From contig NZ_JAIOAB010000008.1 in the NCBI RefSeq assembly GCF_019890635.1, positions 99,009 through 163,008 on the forward strand: a DNA stretch of 64,000 bases, written 5' to 3'. The position numbers and the translations under genes were made by a program. Positions 44,402-53,758 of this stretch are shown one piece after another. The first letter of the stretch is position 1. Each line of letters begins with the position of its first letter. Below the pieces are notes generated by a model. That model was given only the letters and a program-made list of their open reading frames with translations, did no database searches and had not been told where the DNA came from. Origin of the DNA: Streptomyces sennicomposti (GTDB taxonomy: Bacteria; Actinomycetota; Actinomycetes; Streptomycetales; Streptomycetaceae).

Positions 44402-45531
44402 CCCAGCGCGACATCTTCTTCGTGGCCAACGAGGTCAACGAACTCGGCGGCGTGGGCCGCTGGCAGACCCAGCTGGCCGGCCTGCTGGCCGCCCGCGGCC
44501 ACCGGGTCACCGTCGTCGGCATCGCCCCGGCCAACCACCCGATGGACCTCGGCGAGCAGCCCCCGTTCCGCACGGTCACGCTGTACGCCCGCCGGCCGCC
44601 GGGCCGCCCCCGCCCGCGCCGCCCGCTGGGCTCCCTCGACCCGGCCGTGCGCCGCCACGAGACGCACATGCGCGCCGCCGCCTCCCGGCTCACCGGGCTG
44701 TTCCGCGCGGCGGCGCCGGGCGCGGTGATCATCGTGCCGCAGGTGTGGGCGATGGAGTGGGTGGCGCTCGCGGACACCGCCGGGCACCCCGTGATCGGCA
44801 TGACCCACGAGTCCTTCGAGACCTGCCGCAAGTCGTCCCGCTTCGCCCGGGTGAAGCGGTACTTCAAGGACGTCGACCGGCTGCTCGCCCTCACCCAGGA
44901 GGACGCCGACCGCTGGGTGGGCGAGGGCCTGAACAACATGGGCTTCATGCCCAACCCGCTGCCCGTCGTGCCCGGCGAGCCCTCGCCGCGCACCGCCAAG
45001 GTGGTGGCGAGCATCGGCCGGCTCTCCCACGAGAAGGGCGTCGACCTGCTGCTGGACGCCTGGGCCGAGGCCGTGGCCAAGCAGCCCGGCTGGACCCTGC
45101 GGATCTACGGCAAGGGCGAGGCCGAGGACGAACTGCGCCGCCGCTGCGCCGAGTCGGGCCTGGAGGACTCGGTGGACTTCGCCGGGCAGACCGACGACGT
45201 GCCCGGGGCGCTGCGCGCCTCCTCCCTCTTCGTCCAGTCCTCCCGGGGCGAGGGCTTCCCGCTGGTGCTGCTGGAGGCGATGGCCACCGGAGTGCCGTGC
45301 GTGGCCTTCGACTGCGCGCCGGGTGTGCGCGAGATCGTCGCCCATGAGGAGGACGGGCTGCTGGCCCGCCCCGGCAACACCACCGAACTCGCCCGTCATC
45401 TCGTACGGTTGATGTCCGACGAGCGGCTGCGCGACGCGATGGGCGAACAGGCCCTGCGCAGCGTGCGCCGCTTCGACCCGGACACCATCACCCGCCGCTG
45501 GGAAGAGCTGTTCGACTTCCTGGAGCGCTGA
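44398..45531 (+). CDS. Glycosyltransferase family 4
   Basis: A 377-residue GT-B glycosyltransferase. The donor-site block SIGRLSHEKGVDLLLDAWAE, IYGKGEAEDEL and the ExGFPLVLLEAMATGVPCVAFDC motif (SSRGEGFPLVLLE) are typical of family GT4. It is coupled by an ATGA overlap to the TagF-like gene, so it probably decorates or primes the same wall polymer. Sugar and acceptor are unknown. Confidence 0.94.
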   Translation: MTQRDIFFVANEVNELGGVGRWQTQLAGLLAARGHRVTVVGIAPANHPMDLGEQPPFRTVTLYARRPPGRPRPRRPLGSLDPAVRRHETHMRAAASRLTGLFRAAAPGAVIIVPQVWAMEWVALADTAGHPVIGMTHESFETCRKSSRFARVKRYFKDVDRLLALTQEDADRWVGEGLNNMGFMPNPLPVVPGEPSPRTAKVVASIGRLSHEKGVDLLLDAWAEAVAKQPGWTLRIYGKGEAEDELRRRCAESGLEDSVDFAGQTDDVPGALRASSLFVQSSRGEGFPLVLLEAMATGVPCVAFDCAPGVREIVAHEEDGLLARPGNTTELARHLVRLMSDERLRDAMGEQALRSVRRFDPDTITRRWEELFDFLER

Positions 45532-45537
45532 CCGAGG

Positions 45538-45589
45538 CGCACCGGCCGCCCGGCTCCGGCCCGGCGGCCGGGACACCGCGGCCGGTGCG
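45538..45589 (+). terminator. Hairpin terminator after the glycosyltransferase operon
   Basis: CGCACCGGCCGC pairs perfectly over 12 bp with GCGGCCGGTGCG, with a further imperfect CCCGGC/GCCGGG stem inside the loop. It begins six bases after the family 4 glycosyltransferase stop codon. Confidence 0.6.
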
Positions 45590-45640
45590 GCATCCCACCA
45601 GGCCCGCCGGCGAGGCCGGCGACGTACTTCAGGAGCGCGC

Positions 45641-47071
45641 ATGACGGTGAGGCACCCCCACGGCGGCCACGGCGAGAGCCGCGATCTGGCGGTCAACCCC
45701 GTCTTCAGCCGGGAACCCCTCCGGGTGCCCCGGTACGCGATGCCGGACGGCGAGATGGAGCCGTCCACCGCCTACCAGGTGGTGCACGACGAGCTGATGC
45801 TCGACGGCAACGCCCGGCAGAACCTCGCCACGTTCGTCTCCACCTGGGCCGAGCCCGAGGCGCGGCGGCTGATGGACGAGTGCGCCGAGAAGAACATGAT
45901 CGACAAGGACGAGTATCCGCAGACCGCGGAACTCGAGATCCGGTGCGTGCACATGCTCGCCCGGCTCTGGCACGCCCCCGACCCGCGCGACGCCGTCGGC
46001 TGCTCCACCACCGGCTCCAGCGAGGCGGCCATGCTCGGCGGCCTCGCCCTCAAACGCCGCTGGCAGGAGCGGCGCCGCGCCGAGGGCAGGCCCACCGACC
46101 GGCCCAACCTGGTCATGGGCGTCAACGTCCAGATCTGCTGGGAGAAGTTCGCCGACTACTTCGAGGTCGAGCCGCGCTACGTCCCGATGGAGGGCGACCG
46201 CTACCACCTCACCCCCGAGACGGCCGTCGAGCTGTGCGACGAGAACACCATCGGCGTCGTCGCCGTCCTCGGCTCCACCTTCGACGGCAGCTACGAGCCC
46301 GTCGCCGGCATCGCCGCCGCCCTGGACGACCTCCAGGCGCGCACCGGCCTCGACATCCCCGTCCACGTCGACGCCGCCTCCGGCGGGATGATCGCGCCTT
46401 TCCTCGACCCGGACCTCCACTGGGACTTCCGGCTGCCGAGGGTCGCCTCCATCAACACCTCCGGCCACAAGTACGGACTGGTGATGCCCGGTGTCGGCTG
46501 GGCGCTGTGGCGCGACCGGGAGGCCCTGCCCGACAGCCTGGTCTTCCACGTCAACTACCTCGGCGGCGACATGCCGACCTTCGCGCTCAACTTCTCCCGG
46601 CCCGGCGCCCAGGTCGTCGCCCAGTACTACAACTTCCTGCGCCTCGGCTTCGACGGCTACCGGCGCGTGCAGCGCACCTGCCGGGACGTCGCCACCCGGC
46701 TGGCCGCCGAGATCGCCCGGCTCGGGCCGTTCGAGCTGATCACCGACGGCGGTGACATCCCGGTCTTCGCGTTCCGGGTGCGCGAGGACATCGACCGCTT
46801 CAGCGTCTTCGACGTCTCCGCCGCGCTGCGCGAACGCGGCTGGCTGGTGCCCGCGTACACCTTCCCGAAGAACCGCACCGACCTGGCCGTGCTGCGCATC
46901 GTGGTCCGCAACGGGTTCAGCCACGACCTGGCCGACCTGCTGCTGGACGATCTGCGCCGCATCCTGCCGAGGCTGGACAAGCAGAGCGAGCCGCACCGCG
47001 ACGCCGACGACGCCGGCGGCTTCGCCCACGGCGCGGAGACCAAGAACCCGCGCCGCCCCGGCCGCGACTGA
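45641..47071 (+). CDS. Glutamate decarboxylase
   Basis: A 476-residue PLP enzyme of the GadA/GadB type that turns glutamate into GABA and CO2. STTGSSEAAMLGG, HVDAASGGMIAPFL and the cofactor lysine K277 in NTSGHKYGLVMPGVGW are the diagnostic segments, and FPLP-like phosphate contacts are preserved. The C-terminus carries about 25 extra polar residues after the LLLDDLRRIL helix. In other bacteria the enzyme consumes protons under acid stress. No GABA antiporter is nearby. It is followed after 90 bases by a class II glutamine amidotransferase gene on the same strand. Confidence 0.95.
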   Translation: MTVRHPHGGHGESRDLAVNPVFSREPLRVPRYAMPDGEMEPSTAYQVVHDELMLDGNARQNLATFVSTWAEPEARRLMDECAEKNMIDKDEYPQTAELEIRCVHMLARLWHAPDPRDAVGCSTTGSSEAAMLGGLALKRRWQERRRAEGRPTDRPNLVMGVNVQICWEKFADYFEVEPRYVPMEGDRYHLTPETAVELCDENTIGVVAVLGSTFDGSYEPVAGIAAALDDLQARTGLDIPVHVDAASGGMIAPFLDPDLHWDFRLPRVASINTSGHKYGLVMPGVGWALWRDREALPDSLVFHVNYLGGDMPTFALNFSRPGAQVVAQYYNFLRLGFDGYRRVQRTCRDVATRLAAEIARLGPFELITDGGDIPVFAFRVREDIDRFSVFDVSAALRERGWLVPAYTFPKNRTDLAVLRIVVRNGFSHDLADLLLDDLRRILPRLDKQSEPHRDADDAGGFAHGAETKNPRRPGRD

Positions 47072-47161
47072 CCCCACCGCCCCGGGCCGGTCGCTCCGGG
47101 CCGGAGCCGCCCGCCCGCCCCCGGTCCGTCCCGGCCGTACCCCCCACCACCGGAGGACGCC

Positions 47162-48031
47162 ATGTGCCGTCTGTTCGGCCTCAGCAGCGCGCCGCGGCGC
47201 ACCCGCGCCACCTTCTGGCTGCTGGACGCCCCCGACAGCCTCAGCCGCCAGAGCCACCGGGAGCCCGACGGCACCGGCCTCGGCCGCTTCACCGCGGACG
47301 GCGTGCCGCGCGTCGACAAGGCCCCGATCGCGGCGTACGAGGACCGGGCGTTCGCCGAGGAGGCGCGGCGGGTGGAGTCGGCGACCTTCGTCGCCCACAT
47401 CCGCTACGCCTCCACCGGCGGCCTGGACGCCCGCAACACCCACCCCTTCGAGCAGGACGGGCGGCTGTTCGCGCACAACGGCGTCATCGAGGGCCTGGAC
47501 CGGCTCGACGCCCACCTCGGCGACGACCGTTCCCTGGTGCGCGGCGACACCGACTCCGAGCGGTTCTTCGCCCTGATCACCCGGGAGACCAGGAACCACG
47601 GCGGCGACGTCACCGCCGGGATCGAGCACGCCGCCCGCTGGATCGCCCGGAACCTGCCCCTGTACGCCCTCAACCTCGTCCTCGTCACCCCGGACGAACT
47701 GTGGGCGCTGCGCTACCCCGACACCCATGAGCTGTACGTCCTGGACCGCGAGCCGGGCGGTCTGCACGGCGACCGGCACCTGGACCACAGCGGCAGCCAC
47801 GGGCGGATGCGCGTCCACTCCGAGACCCTGACCGACCGGCGGGCCGTCGTCGTGGCCAGCGAACGCATGGACGACCATCCGGGCTGGCGGCTGCTGGAAC
47901 CGGGCGAACTCCTCCATGTGGGCCCCGGCCCGAAGGCCGCCGGCCGGGTCGTCCTGACCGAACCGCCGGTCCACCGGCTCACCCTGGACGATCTGCGCCC
48001 CGACGCGGCCGCCTCCCAGCGGGCCGTCTAG
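47162..48031 (+). CDS. Class II glutamine amidotransferase
   Basis: A 289-residue N-terminal-nucleophile amidohydrolase with catalytic C2 (MCRLFGL). DGTGLGRF, HIRYASTGG and the HPFEQDGRLFAHNGVI segment form the glutaminase site. The layout resembles EgtC and YafJ proteins, which act as stand-alone hydrolases. EgtC removes gamma-glutamate in ergothioneine synthesis, but no other egt genes are here. Neighbouring glutamate decarboxylase suggests a glutamate-related role (inferred). ATG follows GGAGG by six bases. Confidence 0.9.
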   Translation: MCRLFGLSSAPRRTRATFWLLDAPDSLSRQSHREPDGTGLGRFTADGVPRVDKAPIAAYEDRAFAEEARRVESATFVAHIRYASTGGLDARNTHPFEQDGRLFAHNGVIEGLDRLDAHLGDDRSLVRGDTDSERFFALITRETRNHGGDVTAGIEHAARWIARNLPLYALNLVLVTPDELWALRYPDTHELYVLDREPGGLHGDRHLDHSGSHGRMRVHSETLTDRRAVVVASERMDDHPGWRLLEPGELLHVGPGPKAAGRVVLTEPPVHRLTLDDLRPDAAASQRAV

Positions 48032-48193
48032 GGTCTTTCGTTTGGGTCAGGCCGGATCAGGGAGCGGGGTCTGGTGCCGTGCCTCGCAAGGCGGAGGAGG
48101 GCGTCATGGCGGAGCCATGGCAACCGACGACAACGCCGCGAGGTGCGGTGCCAGACCCCGCGAGCCCGGCATGACCCAAACGAGAGGCCCTAG
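48028..48193. mobile_element. MITE-like element with 60-bp terminal inverted repeats and TA ends
   Basis: About 60 bases at the left end (CTAGGGTCTTTCGTTTGGGT onward) are repeated in inverted orientation at the right end, with about 80 percent identity, including GGGTCTGG in the stem. The whole 166-base element folds into one long hairpin. Both ends carry CTAG, consistent with a duplicated TA target as left by Tc1/IS630-type transposases. There is no open frame inside. The left CTAG contains the TAG stop of the amidotransferase gene. I recall similar repeats in other Streptomyces genomes but cannot verify copy number. Confidence 0.7.
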
Positions 48194-48225
48194 CGCGCCG
48201 AGGGCGCGCCGGGAGGCGTGTCAGG

Positions 48226-49314
48226 TCAGACGCGGACGCCGAACATGAACGGGCCGCCGATGGTGCTCATCGACTCGTAGCGGACGACCGTGCCGCTGCG
48301 CGGGGCGTGCAGCACCTGGCCGTTGCCCGCGTACAGGCCGACGTGGTGGATGTCGTTGAAGAAGAAGACGAGGTCGCCGACCTGGAGCTGGCTCTGCGAG
48401 TAGATCCGGGTGCCGATGGTGGCCTGCGCCTCGGAGGTGCGCGGGATCGACACGTTCGCCTGCGCGTACGCCCACGAGGTCAGGCCCGAGCAGTCGAAGG
48501 TGGACGGGCCGGCGTGGGACCACTGGTACGGGCTGCCCAGCTTGCTCTGGGCGGCGGCGAAGGCCGCGCCGGCCCGGCCGGTGCCGGCGGCCGGCGTGTG
48601 GCCGCTCTCCCCGGTGTCGCCGGAGCCGCCGGTGCTCCCCGCGCCGCCGTTCAGCCCGGGGCGCTCGGTGCCGCGGGTGGCGCGGTCCTGCTCGGCGGCC
48701 AGGGCCGCCTTCTCCTGCGCGGTGAGCGAGTTGAGCAGCTTCTGCGCCTCGGCGAGCTTGCCCTGCACCGCCTGCTTCTGGCTGCCGAGTTCGGTGCGGG
48801 TGGCGGAGAGGTCCTTGAGCTTGGCGGTGGCCTCCGCGCGCTGCTGGGCCAGTTCCCGCTGCTTGTCCTGGATCCTTCTCAGCGCGTCGGCCTGCTGGCC
48901 GCTGACCCGGTCGAGGGTGGTGGCCTTGTCCAGGTAGTCGTCCGGATCGGCGGACAGGAACAGCTGGAGCGAGGGGTCGATACCGCCGGTGCGGTACTGC
49001 CCGGCCGCCATCGAACCCAGGCCGTCGCGCAGCTCGTTGAGATCCTGCTGGCCGCGGGCGACGTTGTCCTGGATGGTGGAGATCTCCTTCTGGAGCTTCT
49101 CCTGCTTCTCCTTGGCCCCGTTGTACTTCTCGGTGGCCTGCTCCGCCTCCTCGTAGAGCTTGTCGACCTTGGACTTGACCTCGTCCTTGCTCGGCTTCGC
49201 GCCGGGCGCCGCGTTGGCCGCCTGTGCGCTGATCGCCACGGCTGCCGCCGCCGCGGTCGTGAGCACGGTCACCCGTGCGCGGCTGGGCTGTCGGGGTCGA
49301 CGGTGGGACGCCAC
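48226..49314 (-). CDS. Secreted C40 (NlpC/P60) peptidoglycan hydrolase
   Basis: A 362-residue exported cell-wall hydrolase. Residues 1-36 are a signal peptide ending AQAANA. Residues about 45-215 form a long coiled coil (KVDKLYEEAEQATEKYNG, ALRRIQDKQRELAQQRAE). After a Gly/Ser-rich linker the NlpC/P60 domain carries C275 (FDCSGLTSWAY), H324 (HHVGLYAG) and H336. It should cut D-glutamyl-diaminopimelate bonds in peptidoglycan. The GTG at 49314 has AGGAG about ten bases upstream. No riboswitch was recognised in its leader. Confidence 0.93.
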   Translation of the reverse strand: MASHRRPRQPSRARVTVLTTAAAAAVAISAQAANAAPGAKPSKDEVKSKVDKLYEEAEQATEKYNGAKEKQEKLQKEISTIQDNVARGQQDLNELRDGLGSMAAGQYRTGGIDPSLQLFLSADPDDYLDKATTLDRVSGQQADALRRIQDKQRELAQQRAEATAKLKDLSATRTELGSQKQAVQGKLAEAQKLLNSLTAQEKAALAAEQDRATRGTERPGLNGGAGSTGGSGDTGESGHTPAAGTGRAGAAFAAAQSKLGSPYQWSHAGPSTFDCSGLTSWAYAQANVSIPRTSEAQATIGTRIYSQSQLQVGDLVFFFNDIHHVGLYAGNGQVLHAPRSGTVVRYESMSTIGGPFMFGVRV

Positions 49315-49543
49315 GGAAGCGCTCTCCTTCTTCTGGGTGAGTACCCGATCGGAAGTTCGAAGCCCGACCCTAGTGACCTGATCGTGATGAATTCAATTCC
49401 TCCCCCCACGAAATCCCACCATGTCCTTCATTACTTGCACCCGACTCACCACGAACCGAACGCTCCCCACCCCGCCCGGCGGCCGCTCGACCTGCTCTCC
49501 GCCTCATAGGAACTTCCCCGGCCGACGCGTAACGTGAGGCACC

Positions 49544-50377
49544 ATGAAGATCCTCATCAGCGCCGACATGGAAGGCGCCACCGGTGTCACCTGGCCGGGC
49601 GATGTGCTGCCGGGGACGCCGCAGTGGGAGCGGTGCCGGTCGATGTTCACCTCCGACGTCAACGCGGCCGTGCTCGGCTTCTTCGACGGCGGCGCCGACG
49701 AGGTGCTGATCAACGAGGCCCACTGGTCGATGCGCAACCTGCTCCTGGAGCGGCTGGACGAGCGGGCGCAGATGCTCACCGGACGGCACAAGTCGCTGTC
49801 CATGGTGGAGGGCGTGCAGCACGGCGACGTGGACGGCATCGCGTTCATCGGCTACCACGCGGGCGCCGGCATGGAGGGCGTCCTCGCGCACACGTATCTC
49901 GCCAACCAGATCACCGGCGTGTGGCTGAACGACGTACGGGCCAGCGAGGGGCTGCTCAACGCACAGGTGGCCGCCGAGTACGGGGTGCCGGTCGTCCTCG
50001 TCACCGGCGACGACCTAGCCTGCGAGGACGCGCTCGGTTACGCGCCCGAGGCGCTGAAGGTGGCAGTGAAGGACCATGTGTCGCGCTACGCGGCCGTGTG
50101 CCGCACCCCCGCCCGCACCGCCGCCGACATCCGCGCCGCGGCGAAGCAGGCCGCCGAGCTGGCGGTGCGTCATGAACCGGCGGAGGCGGGGCCGTTCACC
50201 GTGGCGGTCGAGTTCGACGCCGAGCACCTGGCGATGGCCGCCACCGTCGTCCCCGGCGTGTCCCGCATCGGGGAACGGAAGGTGGCCTACACCAGCGCCA
50301 CCATGTACGAGGGCATCCGCACCTTCAAGGCGGTCACCACGATCGCCTCGGCCGCCGTGGAGGAACAGTATGGCTGA
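49544..50377 (+). CDS. M55-family D-aminopeptidase (DppA-like)
   Basis: A 277-residue zinc peptidase with the M55 start KILISADMEGATGV (D8 and E10 as zinc ligands) and further metal histidines in NEAHWSMRN and GYHAGAGM. B. subtilis DppA releases D-alanine from D-Ala-containing peptides, so a role in recycling peptidoglycan peptides is plausible. The last eight bases overlap the start of the M20 peptidase gene. Confidence 0.93.
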   Translation: MKILISADMEGATGVTWPGDVLPGTPQWERCRSMFTSDVNAAVLGFFDGGADEVLINEAHWSMRNLLLERLDERAQMLTGRHKSLSMVEGVQHGDVDGIAFIGYHAGAGMEGVLAHTYLANQITGVWLNDVRASEGLLNAQVAAEYGVPVVLVTGDDLACEDALGYAPEALKVAVKDHVSRYAAVCRTPARTAADIRAAAKQAAELAVRHEPAEAGPFTVAVEFDAEHLAMAATVVPGVSRIGERKVAYTSATMYEGIRTFKAVTTIASAAVEEQYG

Positions 50378-51674
50378 CGCACTGGCACTGGACGAGGTCG
50401 TCCGGTTCACCTCCGACCTCATCCGCATCGACACCACCAACCGGGGCGGCGGCGACTGCCGGGAGCGCCCGGCCGCCGAGTACGCCGCCGAACAGCTCGC
50501 CGGGGCGGGCCTGGCCCCGCTGCTGCTGGAGCGCACCGAGGGCCGTACCAACGTCGTCGCCCGGATCGAGGGGACCGACCCGTCGGCGCCCGCGCTGCTC
50601 GTCCACGGCCACCTCGACGTGGTGCCCGCGCGCGCCGGGGACTGGAGCGTCGACCCCTTCTCCGGCGAGGTCCGCGACGGTGTCGTGTGGGGCCGGGGCG
50701 CGGTCGACATGAAGAACATGGACGCGATGATCCTCGCCGTGGTCCGCGCCTGGGCCCGGCAGGGCGTGCGCCCGCGCCGCGACGTGGTGATCGCGTTCAC
50801 CGCCGACGAGGAGGACAGCGCCGAGGACGGCTCGGGCTTCCTCGCCGACCGGCACGCCGAGCTGTTCGAGGGCTGCACCGAGGGGATCAGCGAGTCCGGG
50901 GCGTTCACCTTCCACGACGGCACCGGCCGGGAGATCTACCCGATCGCGGCCGGTGAGCGCGGCACCGCCTGGCTGCGCCTGAGGGCGCGCGGCCGGGCCG
51001 GCCACGGCTCCCGCGTGAACACGGAGAACGCGGTGACCCGGCTGGCCGCCGCCGTCGCCCGCATCGGCGACCACGAGTGGCCGCTCAGACTCACCCCGAC
51101 CGTCCGCGCGGCGCTCACCGAACTCGCCGCGCTGCACGGCCTGGAGCCCGATCTGCAGAACGCGGACGCGCTGCTGGACAAGCTCGGCCCGGCCGCGGAA
51201 CTGGTGGCGGCGACCGTCCGCAACAGCGCCAACCCCACCATGTTCGAGGCCGGTTACAAGGTCAACGTCATCCCGGGCGAGGCCGTCGCCCACGTCGACG
51301 GACGGTTCCTGCCCGGCGGCGAGGACGAGTTCCGCGCCACCCTCGACCAACTGACGGGCCCGGACGTCGACTGGGAGTTCCTGCACCGCGAGACGGCGCT
51401 CCAGTCGCCGGTCGACTCGCCGACGTTCGCGGCGATGCGCGCCGCCGTCAAGGAGTTCGCGCCCGAGGGCCATGTGGTGCCGTACTGCATGGCGGGCGGC
51501 ACCGACGCCAAGCAGTTCTCGCGGCTCGGCATCACCGGGTACGGGTTCTCGCCGCTGAAGCTGCCCGATGGCTTCGACTACCACCACATGTTCCACGGGG
51601 TGGACGAGCGCGTCCCGGTGGAGGCGCTGCACTTCGGCGTCCGCGTCCTCGACCGCTTCCTGCGGTCCGCCTGA
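50370..51674 (+). CDS. M20-family metallopeptidase
   Basis: A 434-residue dinuclear zinc amidohydrolase. Metal and catalytic residues are seen in LLVHGHLDVVPA, WGRGAVDMKNMD and TADEEDSAEDG, with the dimerisation domain starting AGHGSRVNTENAV. The family includes ArgE/DapE/CPG2-type deacylases and dipeptidases; the substrate is not evident. Its ATG overlaps the upstream M55 gene by eight bases, so the pair is probably made together. Confidence 0.93.
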   Translation: MADALALDEVVRFTSDLIRIDTTNRGGGDCRERPAAEYAAEQLAGAGLAPLLLERTEGRTNVVARIEGTDPSAPALLVHGHLDVVPARAGDWSVDPFSGEVRDGVVWGRGAVDMKNMDAMILAVVRAWARQGVRPRRDVVIAFTADEEDSAEDGSGFLADRHAELFEGCTEGISESGAFTFHDGTGREIYPIAAGERGTAWLRLRARGRAGHGSRVNTENAVTRLAAAVARIGDHEWPLRLTPTVRAALTELAALHGLEPDLQNADALLDKLGPAAELVAATVRNSANPTMFEAGYKVNVIPGEAVAHVDGRFLPGGEDEFRATLDQLTGPDVDWEFLHRETALQSPVDSPTFAAMRAAVKEFAPEGHVVPYCMAGGTDAKQFSRLGITGYGFSPLKLPDGFDYHHMFHGVDERVPVEALHFGVRVLDRFLRSA

Positions 51675-51684
51675 ACGCGGAGGC

Positions 51685-51706
51685 GGCGCCTCCATCCGGA
51701 GGCGCC
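51685..51706 (+). terminator. Short hairpin after the M20 gene
   Basis: GGCGCCTCC-ATCC-GGAGGCGCC, a perfect 9-bp stem with a 4-base loop, begins 10 bases after the stop codon. It could end or attenuate transcription into the S9 peptidase gene. Confidence 0.5.
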
Positions 51707-51805
51707 TCGACGCCGTGGCGCCGGAACTCCGGGGCGTGCGAACTCCGAAGCGCCCGGGCTCCGTAGCGTCCGAACGCCCTGGCATCCGAACCTGAAGGGG
51801 AGACA

Positions 51806-53758
51806 GTGCAGATACTGCCGTACGGTTCCTGGCCCTCGCCCGTCGACGCGGCCCTCACCGCCGCCCACGACGGCCGGCCGGAGTTCGCCGGTTTCGTCGG
51901 CGACGAGGTCTGGTGGACCGCGCCCCGCCCGGCGGAGGGCGGCCGGCGGGCGCTGGTGCGGCGCGCCGCCGACGGCGGGGAGTCGGTGCTGCCCGCACCG
52001 TGGAACGTGCGCAGCCGCGTCATCGAGTACGGCGGCCGGCCGTGGGACGGGGCGCTGCGCGACGGCCAACCGCTGCTGGTGTTCGCACACTTCGCCGACC
52101 AGCGCCTGTACGCCTACGAGCCCGGCGGCGAGCCGCGTCCCCTCACCCCCGTCTCGCCCATCGGCGGCGGACTGCGCTGGGCGGAGCCGCAGGTGCTGGT
52201 GGAGCGCGGCGAAGTCTGGTGCGTGCTGGAGGAGTTCACGGGCGAGGGAGCGAGCGACGTACGGCGGGTGCTCGCCGCCGTGCCGCTGGACGGCTCGGCC
52301 GCAGAGGACCGCGGCGCGGTGCGCGAACTCACCGGCGCACGGCACCGGTTCGTCACCGGACCGCGGCTGTCCCCGGACGGCCGGCAGGCCGCGTGGCTGG
52401 CCTGGGACCACCCCCGGATGCCGTGGGACGGCACGGAACTGCTGACCGCCGAGATCACCGCCGACGGACGCCTCGGCGCGCCCCGCACCGTCGCCGGCGG
52501 CCCCGACGAGTCGATCGCGCAGGTGGACTGGGCCGCCGACGGCTCGCTGCTGTACGCGAGCGACCGCAGCGGCTGGTGGAACCTCTACCGCGACGGCCGG
52601 CCGCTGTGCCCGCGCGAGGAGGAGTTCGCCGGACCGCTGTGGAAGCTCGGCCAGCGCTGGTTCGCGCCGCTGGAGTGCGGCCTGATCGCCGTCCTGCACG
52701 GACGCGGCGCGGCCGCGCTCGGCATACTCGACCCGGAGACCGGCGAGATCGCCGACGTCCCCGGGCCCTGGACCGAGTTCGAGCCCACCCTCGCGGTGCG
52801 CGGCGACCGGGTGGTCACGGTCGCCGCCGGCCCGCACCGCGCGCACGAGGTCGTGGAGCTGGACACCCGCACCGGGCACACCCGGGTCATCGGCGCCGCG
52901 CACCGGGACGCCGTCGATCCCGCCTACCACCCCCGGCCGCTGGCGCGCACCTTCACCGGCCCGGACGGCCGCGAGGTCCACGCGCAGGTCTACCCGCCGC
53001 ACCACCCCGAGTGCGCCGCCCCCGAGGGCGAGCTGCCGCCGTACGTGGTGTGGGCGCACGGCGGGCCCACCAGCCGCTCCCCGCTCGTCCTCGACCTGGA
53101 GATCGCCTACTTCACCTCGCGCGGCATCGGCGTGGCCAAGGTCGACTACGGCGGCTCCACGGGGTACGGCCGCGCGTACCGCAACCGGCTGCGCGAGCAG
53201 TGGGGCGTCGTGGACGTCGAGGACTGCGCGGCCGTGGCCCTCGCCCTCGCCGAGGAGGGCAGCGCCGACCGCGCCCGGCTCGCGATCCGGGGCGGCAGCG
53301 CGGGCGGCTGGACGACCGCCGCCTCCCTGACCGGCACCGACGTCTACGCCTGCGGCACCATCCTCTACCCGGTGCTGGACCTGACCGGCTGGGGCTCGGG
53401 GGAGACCCACGACTTCGAGTCGCGGTACCTGGAGACGCTGGTCGGGCCGATCGACCAGGTGCCCGAGCGGTACGCCGAGCGCTCGCCCGCCACCCACGCC
53501 GACCGGCTCACCGCCCCGTTCCTGCTGCTCCAGGGCCTGGACGACGTGATCTGCCCGCCGGCCCAGTGCGAGCGGTTCCTGGCCCGGCTGGCCGGGCGGA
53601 AGGTGCCGCACGCCTATCTCACCTTCGAGGGCGAGGGCCACGGGTTCCGGCGGGCGGCGACCCTGGTGCGGGCGCTGGAGGCCGAGCTGTCGCTGTACGC
53701 TCAGGTGTTCGGCCTGGACGTGGCAGGCGACCTCCCGACCCTGGAGCTGGAGACGTGA
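51806..53758 (+). CDS. S9-family peptidase (acylaminoacyl peptidase type)
   Basis: A 650-residue prolyl-oligopeptidase-family enzyme with an N-terminal beta-propeller (repeated blades, e.g. VDWAADGSLLYASDRSGWWNLYR) and a C-terminal alpha/beta hydrolase domain. The triad is S498 (RGGSAGGWTT), D579 or D580 (QGLDDVICPP) and H612 (GEGHGFRR). It should cleave small peptides or blocked amino acids in the cytoplasm. The GTG stop-start of the next gene overlaps its end (GTGA). Confidence 0.94.
   Translation: MQILPYGSWPSPVDAALTAAHDGRPEFAGFVGDEVWWTAPRPAEGGRRALVRRAADGGESVLPAPWNVRSRVIEYGGRPWDGALRDGQPLLVFAHFADQRLYAYEPGGEPRPLTPVSPIGGGLRWAEPQVLVERGEVWCVLEEFTGEGASDVRRVLAAVPLDGSAAEDRGAVRELTGARHRFVTGPRLSPDGRQAAWLAWDHPRMPWDGTELLTAEITADGRLGAPRTVAGGPDESIAQVDWAADGSLLYASDRSGWWNLYRDGRPLCPREEEFAGPLWKLGQRWFAPLECGLIAVLHGRGAAALGILDPETGEIADVPGPWTEFEPTLAVRGDRVVTVAAGPHRAHEVVELDTRTGHTRVIGAAHRDAVDPAYHPRPLARTFTGPDGREVHAQVYPPHHPECAAPEGELPPYVVWAHGGPTSRSPLVLDLEIAYFTSRGIGVAKVDYGGSTGYGRAYRNRLREQWGVVDVEDCAAVALALAEEGSADRARLAIRGGSAGGWTTAASLTGTDVYACGTILYPVLDLTGWGSGETHDFESRYLETLVGPIDQVPERYAERSPATHADRLTAPFLLLQGLDDVICPPAQCERFLARLAGRKVPHAYLTFEGEGHGFRRAATLVRALEAELSLYAQVFGLDVAGDLPTLELET

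Noticed and set aside
47162..48031. Amidotransferase as EgtC in an ergothioneine cluster
   Set aside because: No EgtA, EgtB, EgtD or EgtE gene is nearby; the neighbour is glutamate decarboxylase.
49315..49543. Possible ydaO-type (cyclic di-AMP) riboswitch before the NlpC/P60 gene
   Set aside because: Such switches often precede wall hydrolase genes in Streptomyces, but I could not find the conserved core here; the leader is short and only promoter-like.
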